This document shows, piece after piece, positions 15,295-22,967 of a DNA stretch of 64,000 nt (position 1 is the first letter of the stretch; each line of letters begins with the position of its first letter). The stretch is from assembly GCF_022374875.2 (NCBI RefSeq), contig NZ_CP092427.2, forward strand, positions 1,302,001-1,366,000, in the 5' to 3' direction. The notes under the pieces were generated by a model. The model worked only from the letters and a program-made list of their open reading frames with translations. It was not told the origin of the DNA and ran no database searches. The position numbers were made by a program, and so were the translations under genes. Source of the DNA: Mycolicibacterium rufum (GTDB taxonomy: Bacteria > Actinomycetota > Actinomycetes > Mycobacteriales > Mycobacteriaceae).

Positions 15295-16706
15295 GTGTCG
15301 CCGCCGGCATCCCGCCACGGCCCAGTCAGGGTCTCCGGTTCCATGATGGCCTCGAGCTCCGACGCGGTCAGCAGTCCGCGATCGAGAACCAGAGAACAGA
15401 TGTCAGCATCTGCGGTGAGCGCATCGGTGGCCAGGCGCGTGGCCGCCTCGTATCCGATGTAGCGATTCAGCGCGGTCACCAGCCCGATGGACCGGTCGAC
15501 CATCGCCTTCATGTGGGCGACGTTGGCGGTGATGCCGACGACGCACCGCGTCCGCAGCGTGTCACAGGCCGCGGTCAGGTGCGACAGCGACTCGAACAGG
15601 CTGTGGGCGATGATCGGCTCGAAGGCGTTGAGCTGCAACTGTCCCGCCTCCGCCGCCATGCTGATCGCGACGTCGTTGCCGACGACCTCGAACGCCACCT
15701 GGTTCACCACCTCGGGGATGACCGGGTTGACCTTTCCGGGCATGATGCTCGAACCCGCCTGCACGGCCGGCAGATTGATCTCCCCCAGTCCGGCGCGTGG
15801 TCCCGACGACAGCAGCCGCAGATCATTGCAGATCTTCGAGAGCTTGACAGCGGTGCGCTTGAGCACTCCGGACAGTTGGACGAAGGCGCCGACATCCTGG
15901 GTGGCTTCGACGAGGTTGGTTGCGGTGACCAACGGCAGTTCGGTGGCTGCACTGAGCTCCTCACACGCGAGCCGGGCATATTCGCTGTGGGCGTTGAGAC
16001 CCGTGCCGATCGCCGTTCCGCCCAGATTGATCTCGGCCAACAGTTGCCCAGCCTCGCGGAGCCGGTCGGCGTCCTCGCCCACCATCACCGCGTAGCTTCC
16101 GAACTCCTGTCCCAGTGTCATGGGGACCGCGTCCTGAAGTTGTGTCCGGCCCATCTTGAGGTGCCCGCCGAATTCGAGCGCTCTCTCGGCGAACGCGCCC
16201 TTCAGTTCGGTCATCGCCACGTGCAATCGGTGAACGGCGAACTGCACCGCCACTTTCACCGCGGTCGGGTAGACGTCGTTGGTGCTCTGGCCGAGGTTGA
16301 CGTGCTCGAGCGGATGCACATGCAGGTAGTCGCCACGACGCTGTCCCAGCAGTTCCAGGGCGCGATTGGCGATCACCTCATTGGCGTTCATATTCGTCGA
16401 CGTGCCCGCACCGCCCTGGATGACGTCCACGACGAACTGGTCGTGCCAACGGCCTGCCGTGATCTCGCGACAGGCCGCTTCGATGGCATCAGCGCGTTCG
16501 GCCGACAGCAATCCGAGGCGGCGGTTCGCGCGCGCCGCAGCCAGCTTGACGCACGCGAGCGCGACGATCAGCTCGGGGTGACGCGAGATCGGTGTCCCGG
16601 TGATCGGGAAGTTGTCCAGTGCGCGGGCGGTGTGAACGCCGTAGTACGCGCCGTCGGGCACCTCGTGGTCGCCGAGCAGATCGTGCTCGACCCTCATCGC
16701 CGTCAC
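15273..16706 (-). CDS. aspA: aspartate ammonia-lyase
   Basis: A 477-residue member of the fumarase/aspartase superfamily. It removes ammonia from L-aspartate to give fumarate. The signature GSSIMPGKVNPV contains the catalytic serine loop, and TSTNMNANEVIANRA, HVNLGQSTNDVYPTA and KMGRTQLQDAVPMTLGQEF are the expected conserved blocks; the aspartase (not fumarase) assignment rests on overall phrasing. It is the last gene of the five-gene leftward operon: its GTG at 16706 overlaps the M20 stop (GTGA), and an ATG at 16697 is an alternative start. In this context it could consume aspartate set free by the amidohydrolase upstream and feed fumarate to the TCA cycle. Confidence 0.9.
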   Translation of the reverse strand: MTAMRVEHDLLGDHEVPDGAYYGVHTARALDNFPITGTPISRHPELIVALACVKLAAARANRRLGLLSAERADAIEAACREITAGRWHDQFVVDVIQGGAGTSTNMNANEVIANRALELLGQRRGDYLHVHPLEHVNLGQSTNDVYPTAVKVAVQFAVHRLHVAMTELKGAFAERALEFGGHLKMGRTQLQDAVPMTLGQEFGSYAVMVGEDADRLREAGQLLAEINLGGTAIGTGLNAHSEYARLACEELSAATELPLVTATNLVEATQDVGAFVQLSGVLKRTAVKLSKICNDLRLLSSGPRAGLGEINLPAVQAGSSIMPGKVNPVIPEVVNQVAFEVVGNDVAISMAAEAGQLQLNAFEPIIAHSLFESLSHLTAACDTLRTRCVVGITANVAHMKAMVDRSIGLVTALNRYIGYEAATRLATDALTADADICSLVLDRGLLTASELEAIMEPETLTGPWRDAGGDTYSRPSG

Positions 16707-17866
16707 GGCGCGGCCGCGGTGAGGCGTCGCCGGCTGGCGGTGTCGGAGGCGGCGTCGAGCAGCGTCAAAGCCAGCGCGCCGATACCGTCGATCACCGCGC
16801 GGTCCGCAGCCGAGGACACCGCGGCGGCGGCGAACTCGGGCTGGTGGTTGACCGCCGGCAGGGAACCGATGCCGATGTAGGGGTGAATGGCCGGAATCTG
16901 TTGCGACACATTGCCCATGTCCGTCGACGCGCGATTCATCAGAGAATCGGCCCCGGAGCTGAAGCGGCGGCCCAGCTGTTCGGCACGGCGCTTGTAGGCG
17001 TCCAGCAAGCCTTCGTCGGTGCGGAACTCGGCGTAGGGCTTGCTCTCCGGCGTCACGGTGAGCTCACACCCGGTGGCGAGCGCGCCGGCTTCGAAGCAGC
17101 GGTTCACCCGCTGTTCGAGGTCACCCAGTTGCGCCAGCGTCCCCGCCCGGACATACCAACGCCCCTCGGTGCGCTGCGGGATGGCGTTGGGCGCCTCTCC
17201 CCCGTTGGTCATGATGCCGTGCACGCGAACGTCGCGCGGAAGCTGTTGACGCAGCAGCCCGATGGCCACCTGGGCGATCGTGAAGGCGTCCGCGGCGTTG
17301 ACGCCGCGATCGGGATAGGCGGCGGCGTGGGCGGCCTTGCCGTCGTAGCGGATGTGGCTGTGCGACACCGCGTACGGTTCGGCGCGGGCGACGTCGACCG
17401 GGCCGGGATGCACCATGACGGCGGCGTGGACGCCGGCGAATCCGCCGCGGTCCAGCATCTCGATCTTGCCGCCGCCGCCCTCTTCGGCCGGGGTGCCGAA
17501 CACCGACAGCGTGATCCCGAGATCGTCGACGTACGGCGCCAGCGCGACCGCCGCCCCGGTGGAGATCGCCGCGATGACGTTGTGCCCACAGGCGTGGCCG
17601 AGGCCGGGCAGCGCGTCGTACTCGGCGCACACCGCCAGATGCAGCGGCCCGCTACCACGGCGGGCAACGAACGCCGTCGGTAGGCCGGTGAAATTCTCCT
17701 GCACCGTGAAGCCGTGGTCGGCCAGTTCTCCGGCCACCCGGGCGCAGGATCGGACTTCCTCCCAGGCAATTTCGGGGTGGGCATGCAGATCGTGGGACAT
17801 CGCCAGCATCCGGGCGGCGCTGCGGCGGCCCGCCGAACCGACGGCGCCTTCGAGTGCGGTGCTCAT
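16703..17866 (-). CDS. M20D-family amidohydrolase/peptidase
   Basis: A 387-residue zinc amidohydrolase of the M20D/AbgB-like type. Metal ligands are seen in CAEYDALPGLGHACGHN (His-Asp-type ligand block), TPAEEGGGG (Glu-Glu) and the later His in VMVHPGP. The dimerisation domain begins near HIRYDGKAAHAAAYPDRGVNAADA. Relatives hydrolyse N-acyl amino acids, p-aminobenzoyl-glutamate or indole-acetyl-aspartate. The ATG at 17866 overlaps the DUF1028 stop as ATGA; an upstream extension to 17956 is rejected. Because aspartase is encoded next, an N-acyl-aspartate substrate is an attractive but unproven idea. Confidence 0.86.
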   Translation of the reverse strand: MSTALEGAVGSAGRRSAARMLAMSHDLHAHPEIAWEEVRSCARVAGELADHGFTVQENFTGLPTAFVARRGSGPLHLAVCAEYDALPGLGHACGHNVIAAISTGAAVALAPYVDDLGITLSVFGTPAEEGGGGKIEMLDRGGFAGVHAAVMVHPGPVDVARAEPYAVSHSHIRYDGKAAHAAAYPDRGVNAADAFTIAQVAIGLLRQQLPRDVRVHGIMTNGGEAPNAIPQRTEGRWYVRAGTLAQLGDLEQRVNRCFEAGALATGCELTVTPESKPYAEFRTDEGLLDAYKRRAEQLGRRFSSGADSLMNRASTDMGNVSQQIPAIHPYIGIGSLPAVNHQPEFAAAAVSSAADRAVIDGIGALALTLLDAASDTASRRRLTAAAP

Positions 17867-18531
17867 AGGTCGCCCGGAACCCCGTAGGAGGGTGCGGCCG
17901 TGGGATCGAGGCCGCGGGTCCGGTAGTCGCCCTTCTGCGGCCCCCACACTGTCCACAGTCGGCTCAACTCCGCGACGGGATCCTCGTGCCAGTCCACCCG
18001 CAGATCAGTGACGGGCCACGGGACGTCCTCGACGACCTGCAGGCCGGCCGAGTGCACCGGCCCGGCTTCGCCGCCCGCGGTGATCGCGGCGGCGAGGCCG
18101 GCGAGGAGTCGCTGCTCCACGGTGGCCGCGGTTGATCCGGCATAGCCGGCCAGCAGTGCCTCGACGACGTCCTTGTCGTGGAGCAGATTTCCCGCGGCCA
18201 CGGCACTTTCACCTGTGACGTGGTGGTGGATGCCCAATGCTTCGACGCCGGAATGCACCGCGGTCCGGCCGTGCGCGTCGACGACCATCAGCTGCCGGTA
18301 CGCCGGGTGGCCATCGGCGGCGACAGCGGCGTCGAGCGCGGACTGCGCGTCCGCCCCGCCGGTCAGGGCATTCAGGGCCACGGCGCCCAAGTGCGGGTTG
18401 GTGACGTTCTGACTCGCGACCGCCCCGACACCGGCGCGCAGATGCACACAGCGCGACGCGACCGCGGGGCTCGAGGAGCAGATGACCATGCCGAAGGCTG
18501 CGCCCTCCCGGACCACCAGCGACAACGTCAT
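17863..18531 (-). CDS. DUF1028 (Ntn-hydrolase-like) protein
   Basis: A 222-residue DUF1028 protein. Typical phrases are the opening TLSLVVREGAAFGMVICSSSPAVASRC, then HLRAGVGAVASQNVTNPHLG, and VVDAHGRTAVHSG near the middle. DUF1028 proteins have an Ntn-hydrolase-like fold and often occur beside RidA and M20 hydrolases in catabolic operons; no reaction is established. The ATG at 18531 overlaps the RidA stop (ATGA), and its own stop overlaps the M20 start. A long in-frame extension to 19209 passes through the RidA gene and is a shadow. Confidence 0.84.
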   Translation of the reverse strand: MTLSLVVREGAAFGMVICSSSPAVASRCVHLRAGVGAVASQNVTNPHLGAVALNALTGGADAQSALDAAVAADGHPAYRQLMVVDAHGRTAVHSGVEALGIHHHVTGESAVAAGNLLHDKDVVEALLAGYAGSTAATVEQRLLAGLAAAITAGGEAGPVHSAGLQVVEDVPWPVTDLRVDWHEDPVAELSRLWTVWGPQKGDYRTRGLDPTAAPSYGVPGDL

Positions 18532-18977
18532 GACGCCGCCTCGGGCGCACTGATCACCGCGGTGGCGTCGATCTCGACGAGCCACTCCGGCCGGGCCAGC
18601 GCCTCGACGACCAATCCGGTGGAGACCGGGTAAACACCCTCGAGCCAGCGGCCGATGACCCGATACACCGTTTCGCGGTACCGGATGTCGGTGAGATAGA
18701 CCGTGACCTTCACGATGTCCGCAAGCCGGCTGCCCGCCTCGTCGAGCAGCATCGCGATGTTGGCCATCGCCTTCTCGGTCTGGGCCGCGACGTCGCCGAT
18801 ACCGACTGACTCCCGGGTGTCGAGATCCTGACCGATCTGACCGCGGAGGTAGACCACGCCGCCGGCCACCACGGCTTGGCACAGGTCGTTGTCGAGGTTC
18901 TGCTCGGGGTAGGTGTCGCGGGTATTGAAAGGTCGGATTCGCGTGTGGGTTCCGCGCTGCGGCGCCGAGTCGGTCAT
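18528..18977 (-). CDS. RidA-family enamine/imine deaminase
   Basis: A 149-residue RidA (YjgF/YER057c/UK114) protein: NLCQAVVAGGVVYLRGQ-like opening, GDVAAQTEKAMANIAMLLDEAGSRLADIVKVTVYLTDI in the centre and VEIDATAVI at the end. RidA enzymes hydrolyse reactive enamines and imines to ketones and ammonia. This one reads LARPEWLVEIDA in place of the usual R-x-LP-x-G-x-x-V-E-I block, so it belongs to a divergent subgroup. It is coupled by ATGA overlaps to the flavin monooxygenase upstream and DUF1028 downstream, suggesting that it clears an imine made by the monooxygenase. Confidence 0.87.
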   Translation of the reverse strand: MTDSAPQRGTHTRIRPFNTRDTYPEQNLDNDLCQAVVAGGVVYLRGQIGQDLDTRESVGIGDVAAQTEKAMANIAMLLDEAGSRLADIVKVTVYLTDIRYRETVYRVIGRWLEGVYPVSTGLVVEALARPEWLVEIDATAVISAPEAAS

Positions 18978-20236
18978 CGGGCCACCTGTCCCGTGAGGCC
19001 GTATGTGAGGTAGCCACGCTGGATCGCGATCTGGTCTGCGAGGTACTTCGCGTCATGCCAGACACCCCAGATGAAGCTGGAGCCGCGCCGCGACTGCCAG
19101 GGCAGCCCGAGGAAGTAGATCCCCGGCTCGGTCGAGACACCGCGTTGGTGCCGGGGCCTTCCGGTCTCGTCGAAGGCGTCGACCTGCAACCAGCCGAAGT
19201 CGAACGCATAGCCCGTCGCCCAGACGATCGAGGTGATCCCGGCGGCGGCCAGATCCAGCTCGAGGATCGGGTTGATCACACACTCCGGGTCGGGGCCCAG
19301 CTCACGGGCTTCCGGCTCCTCCGGCAGTTCGAGGCCGTTGCGCTTCACGTAGGCGTCGGCTTCCTCGAGCATGGAGAGGTAGTTCGCGTCGCCGTTGTCG
19401 ATGTTGGTGCGCAGGTCGGGTGCGAACGTCATGACCCCGTCCCGGTAGGTACGCGCAAGGCCCAACAGGGTGATGCCGTCAGCAGCCAGCGCCCGAAAGT
19501 CGACGGTGTGCCCGCCGTGCGCGCCGCTGACGGCGATGGTTACGTGTTCGGCGCCGCGCGGCGGCGCGACCATGTCCCACTTCCCCAGAACACCGAGCCA
19601 CCAGCAGAAGTCGCGACCGCGGTAGCTGCGGGGCGGTCGATCGTGCGGCCCGACGGCGAGATGGACCCGGCGACCCGAGCACCGCAGCTCGTCGGCGATC
19701 TGCACTCCCGAGGAACCGGCGCCGATCACCAGGACGGCTCCGGCGGGCAGCTGCGCCGGATTGCGGTAGGCGTTCGAGTGGATCTGGTGAACCGGGGCAT
19801 CGAACGGTACGACCGGTGGGATCACCGGCTTCTGGAACGCTCCGGTCGCGGCCACGACGTAGCGGGCATCGATGGGTCCGGCGGAGGTCTCGACGTGAAA
19901 CCCCGCCCGTCCGTTGTTCTTTCGCACTGACGTCACCTCGACTCCGGTGCGGACGGGGGCAGCGATCTTGTCGGCGTAGGCGACGAAGTAGTCGGCCACC
20001 TGATCCTTGGTGGCGAAACCGTCGGGATCGATGGTGAATTCCTCTCCGGGAAACCGGTCGTGCCAGGCGGGGCCGTTGGCGACCAGCGAGTCCCACCGAC
20101 CCGACCGCCAGCGCTCGGCGATTCGGTCGCGTTCGACGACCAGGTGCGGCACCCCATGCGCACCGAGATGTTCACTCATCGCGATGCCGGCTTGACCCGC
20201 ACCGACGACGAGAACCTCGACCTCTTGGCTCGACAA
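18974..20236 (-). CDS. flavin-containing monooxygenase (FMO/YUCCA-like)
   Basis: A 420-residue FAD- and NADPH-binding monooxygenase. VLVVGAGQAGIAMSEHL is the FAD Rossmann motif, VLVIGAGSSGVQIADEL the NADPH one, and VWATGYAFDFGWL is the FMO ATGY motif. There is no clear Baeyer-Villiger fingerprint, so N- or C-oxygenation of a small nucleophile is more likely. The start is set at a TTG (20236) because AGGAGG lies five bases before it; an ATG 13 codons upstream has no ribosome site. It is the first gene of the five-gene leftward operon, and an inverted repeat 75-97 bases upstream is a likely regulator site. Confidence 0.84.
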   Translation of the reverse strand: MSSQEVEVLVVGAGQAGIAMSEHLGAHGVPHLVVERDRIAERWRSGRWDSLVANGPAWHDRFPGEEFTIDPDGFATKDQVADYFVAYADKIAAPVRTGVEVTSVRKNNGRAGFHVETSAGPIDARYVVAATGAFQKPVIPPVVPFDAPVHQIHSNAYRNPAQLPAGAVLVIGAGSSGVQIADELRCSGRRVHLAVGPHDRPPRSYRGRDFCWWLGVLGKWDMVAPPRGAEHVTIAVSGAHGGHTVDFRALAADGITLLGLARTYRDGVMTFAPDLRTNIDNGDANYLSMLEEADAYVKRNGLELPEEPEARELGPDPECVINPILELDLAAAGITSIVWATGYAFDFGWLQVDAFDETGRPRHQRGVSTEPGIYFLGLPWQSRRGSSFIWGVWHDAKYLADQIAIQRGYLTYGLTGQVAR

Positions 20237-20310
20237 CGTGACCTCCTGAATCCGGCGAATCGCTCGCGGATCCATCGTTGAGCCGGTCAGCTACATCTGT
20301 ACAGCGCATA

Positions 20311-20333
20311 GTTCCGATGTTTGGCATCGGAAC
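20311..20333. promoter_or_regulatory. inverted-repeat operator upstream of the FMO operon
   Basis: Arms GTTCCGATG and CATCGGAAC are perfectly complementary around a five-base spacer (TTTGG). The site lies 75 bases before the TTG start of the monooxygenase. A related sequence with the same CCGAT-N7-TTCGG core lies in front of the divergent permease operon (21287-21307), so both probably bind one regulator, most simply the LysR protein encoded between them. Confidence 0.68.
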
Positions 20334-20361
20334 AATCGATTCAGACAGGTCCAGCCGTGTT

Positions 20362-21267
20362 TCAGGCCCGGTTCGCGAACAGGTCGCGACACAGCTCGGC
20401 GACGACGCCGGCGCGCCGGGTGGGTTTGGCCGCGACCGCGCCGAGCAGCACGACGGTGAGATTCGGTGGGTCGCCACTGATCGGCACCGCGGCGACGGGA
20501 TGGCCGTCCAAGGCGGTCGGCACCGCGGCGCGCAGGTTGAGCACGGTGTAGGCGAGGCCCCGCCCCACCAGGGCTCGGCAGGTCTCCACGGTGGTGGAGC
20601 GGTAGCGCACGTCGGGCCGGACGCCGGCAGCGGCGAACACGCTCTGGAAGTAGTCGCGGCTGTGCGGAAGGTCGAGCAGCGCCATCGGCTCGTCGGCCAG
20701 ATCCGCCAGGTCCACCTCGTCGCGCGCGGCCAGGCGGTGCGACCCGGGGAGCAAGACGTAGGGCGGGAGTCGGAACAGCGGCCAGCGCTTCAGCCGCGGA
20801 TCCTCGACCAGGTCGTAGCCGATGCCGAGCTCGAAGGTACCGTCGGCGACCCCCTCGGCCAGGTCGGCGAGATCCACCTCGGTGGTCTGCACGTGCAGAT
20901 TCGGCGTCTTCTCCGCCGCGGCCGCCAACAACTCCGGCAGCAGGTAGGGCGCCACGACCTCGAAGCAGCCGATCGACAGCGTGCCACTCAGCGAGGAACC
21001 GAGACCCTGGGCCACCGACCGCAGATCCGCGGCCGAGGCCAGCAGCTGGCGACTGGCCACGAGCATCTCCTTGCCCGCCGGGGTCAGGCTGATCCCGCGC
21101 GCGTGGTGGCGCACCAGCAGTTGCACCGACAGCGCGCTCTCCAGATCGGCCAACGCCGCCGACATCGCCGACTGCGAGAGATGAACCGCGGCCGCGGCGC
21201 GGGTGACGCTGCCGGCCTCGGCCACGGCCACGAAGTACTCGAGCTGGCGAAGCGTGTAGTCGGCCAT
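20362..21267 (-). CDS. LysR-family transcriptional regulator
   Basis: A 301-residue LysR regulator: winged helix-turn-helix in residues 1-60 (LRQLEYFVAVAEAGSVTRAAAAVHLSQSAMSAALADLESAL) and a periplasmic-binding-like effector domain from about residue 90 (GTLSIGCFEVVAPYLLPELL...). The ATG has a GAGGAG site. It lies between two catabolic operons, the FMO operon leftward on the same strand and the permease operon rightward, and a shared inverted repeat sits before each. It probably activates both when its inducer, a pathway substrate or intermediate, is present. Confidence 0.88.
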   Translation of the reverse strand: MADYTLRQLEYFVAVAEAGSVTRAAAAVHLSQSAMSAALADLESALSVQLLVRHHARGISLTPAGKEMLVASRQLLASAADLRSVAQGLGSSLSGTLSIGCFEVVAPYLLPELLAAAAEKTPNLHVQTTEVDLADLAEGVADGTFELGIGYDLVEDPRLKRWPLFRLPPYVLLPGSHRLAARDEVDLADLADEPMALLDLPHSRDYFQSVFAAAGVRPDVRYRSTTVETCRALVGRGLAYTVLNLRAAVPTALDGHPVAAVPISGDPPNLTVVLLGAVAAKPTRRAGVVAELCRDLFANRA

Positions 21268-21286
21268 CGCGACTCCTCATCAGAAA

Positions 21287-21307
21287 AACCGATCTTAAGG
21301 TTCGGAA
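21287..21307. promoter_or_regulatory. LysR-type operator between lysR and the permease operon
   Basis: CCGAT, seven bases, TTCGG: the same core and spacing as the inverted repeat at 20311-20333 (CCGAT, seven bases, ATCGG), with TTCGGAA shared at one end. It lies 20 bases upstream of the lysR ATG and about 80 bases upstream of the permease GTG, as expected for a divergent LysR-controlled promoter region. Confidence 0.55.
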
Positions 21308-21384
21308 AGACCGGCTGTACAGGTACTCGTCGAGACTGCAGTGTTGACCACATCACATTTGCCTCAACGAGCGGGAGCAGCACA

Positions 21385-22929
21385 GTGGGAACATCACCTG
21401 GGCAGAACGAGGGTCTCGCGCCGAACTTCCTGACTCCGGCCGCGACGGCGAGTTCGCCTGTCGCGCCTGTGAAGTTCAGCCATTCGCTGCGTCGCCTCGA
21501 CGTGCCGATCATGATTCTGTCGGCGTTGATCAGCCTCGACATGGTCGGTGAGATCTCGACCTTCGGCGGCGAGACCTTCACCTGGCTGCTAGTGCTCGCG
21601 GCGCTGTGGATGATCCCCTACGGCCTGGTGACCGCGGAACTGGGTAGCGCCTTCCCCGCCGAGGGCGGTCTCTACGAATGGGTCAAGCGCGCCTTCGGCC
21701 GACTGCCCGGTTCGGTCGCGACGATCATGTACTGGTCGATCAACCCACTGTGGATCGGCGGGTCGCTGGCCTTCATCAGCACCGAGGCGTGGAGCACCTA
21801 CATCAGTCCGATCGAACCCGGCACCGGCGGAGACTATGCCTTCAAGACGGCGTTCGTCCTCGCTGCCACCGCCGTCACGCTGCTGGCGCTGGAGAGATCC
21901 CGGTCCATCTTCAAGATCGGCACCTACCTCAAGGTGCTGCTGGCGCTGTTCTTCTTGGGCACAACGGTTTTCTACGGCATCGCGCACGGGTTCCACGGCG
22001 TCGGGTCACTGACGTGGTCACCGACCATGACCGGGTTCCTCGGACTCGTTCCGCTTCTGCTGTTCTCCCTGGTCGGCTTCGAGGTTCCCAGCCAGGCCGG
22101 CGACGAGATGCAGAACCCGCAGCGCGACGTCCCCCGCGGCATCGCCCTCGGCGGACTGATCGGTCTGCTGTCCTATGCGCTCCCGATCCTGGCCCTGCTC
22201 CTGGTGCTGCCGCCCGAACAGATCACCGGCATCGCGGGATTCATGGCGGCCGTGGAGACGGTGTTCGGCATCTTCGGGCCCGCCGCCCCGATTCTCGTGA
22301 AGATCGCCGTCGTCGCCTTCATCGTCACGCTGGCGATCACCGGCGCCACCTGGGCGGTGGCCGCGAACCGGGCATTGACGGTGGCCGCTGCCGACGGCGC
22401 GTTCTTCCCCTACTTCGGCACGTTCGATCCGCGCCGTCAGGCACCCGTGCGCGTCGGCGTGCTCACCGGCGCGGTGGCGTTGGTGTTCATGGTCGCCGGT
22501 GTCGTGTTCTCCCAGGGCGACAACGCCGCGACATTCACCGTCGTGCTGACTATCACGATCTCGACGTCGCTGGTGGCCTACCTGTTCGTGTTCCCCGCGG
22601 CGCTGCGGCTGCGCACCACCCACGCCGACACCCCGCGCCCCTATGCGGTGCCGGGCGGACGGGCCGGCATGGCCGTCGCCGCCGGACTCACCACGTTCTG
22701 GGCAGCCCTGGGCGTGTGGGTCGCCGTCTTCCCCGGAACCCTGGAACCGCTGTTCGGCCTCGACTACGACTTCGTCGAGATCTGGGGCGTGTCCCGTCTC
22801 AAGTTCGAGTTCTTCACGCTCGGCACCCTGGCGGTGCTGACGGCGATCGCCGCCCTCGGCTACGGCCGCGGCCGCGCACTGCGGCACGCCGAACCCACCG
22901 AACCGACCGTCCTTTCCACCGCATACTGA
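21385..22929 (+). CDS. APC-superfamily amino acid/amine permease
   Basis: A 514-residue transporter with about 12 membrane helices. It belongs to the amino acid-polyamine-organocation superfamily: SLDMVGEISTFGGETFTWLL in helices 1-2, ELGSAFPAEGGLYEWVKRAFG as the conserved loop, and FSLVGFEVPSQAGDEMQNPQRDVPRGI in the middle. The GTG at 21385 has a GGGAG site ten bases upstream; an upstream open frame back to 20278 is antisense to lysR and is rejected. First gene of a four-gene operon with a TMADH-like dehydrogenase, a cupin and an aldehyde dehydrogenase, so it probably imports the amine these enzymes degrade. Confidence 0.88.
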   Translation: MGTSPGQNEGLAPNFLTPAATASSPVAPVKFSHSLRRLDVPIMILSALISLDMVGEISTFGGETFTWLLVLAALWMIPYGLVTAELGSAFPAEGGLYEWVKRAFGRLPGSVATIMYWSINPLWIGGSLAFISTEAWSTYISPIEPGTGGDYAFKTAFVLAATAVTLLALERSRSIFKIGTYLKVLLALFFLGTTVFYGIAHGFHGVGSLTWSPTMTGFLGLVPLLLFSLVGFEVPSQAGDEMQNPQRDVPRGIALGGLIGLLSYALPILALLLVLPPEQITGIAGFMAAVETVFGIFGPAAPILVKIAVVAFIVTLAITGATWAVAANRALTVAAADGAFFPYFGTFDPRRQAPVRVGVLTGAVALVFMVAGVVFSQGDNAATFTVVLTITISTSLVAYLFVFPAALRLRTTHADTPRPYAVPGGRAGMAVAAGLTTFWAALGVWVAVFPGTLEPLFGLDYDFVEIWGVSRLKFEFFTLGTLAVLTAIAALGYGRGRALRHAEPTEPTVLSTAY

Positions 22930-22967
22930 AAACCCGTAGGTCGCGACCAGCGACAGGAGAGAAAACC

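Noticed and set aside
18532..19209. Long N-terminal extension of the DUF1028 protein
   Set aside because: It overlaps RidA in another frame. The ATG at 18531 gives the exact family start and an ATGA overlap.
20278..21384. In-frame upstream extension of the APC permease
   Set aside because: It runs antisense through lysR. A GTG with a GGGAG site at 21385 directly precedes the conserved permease sequence.
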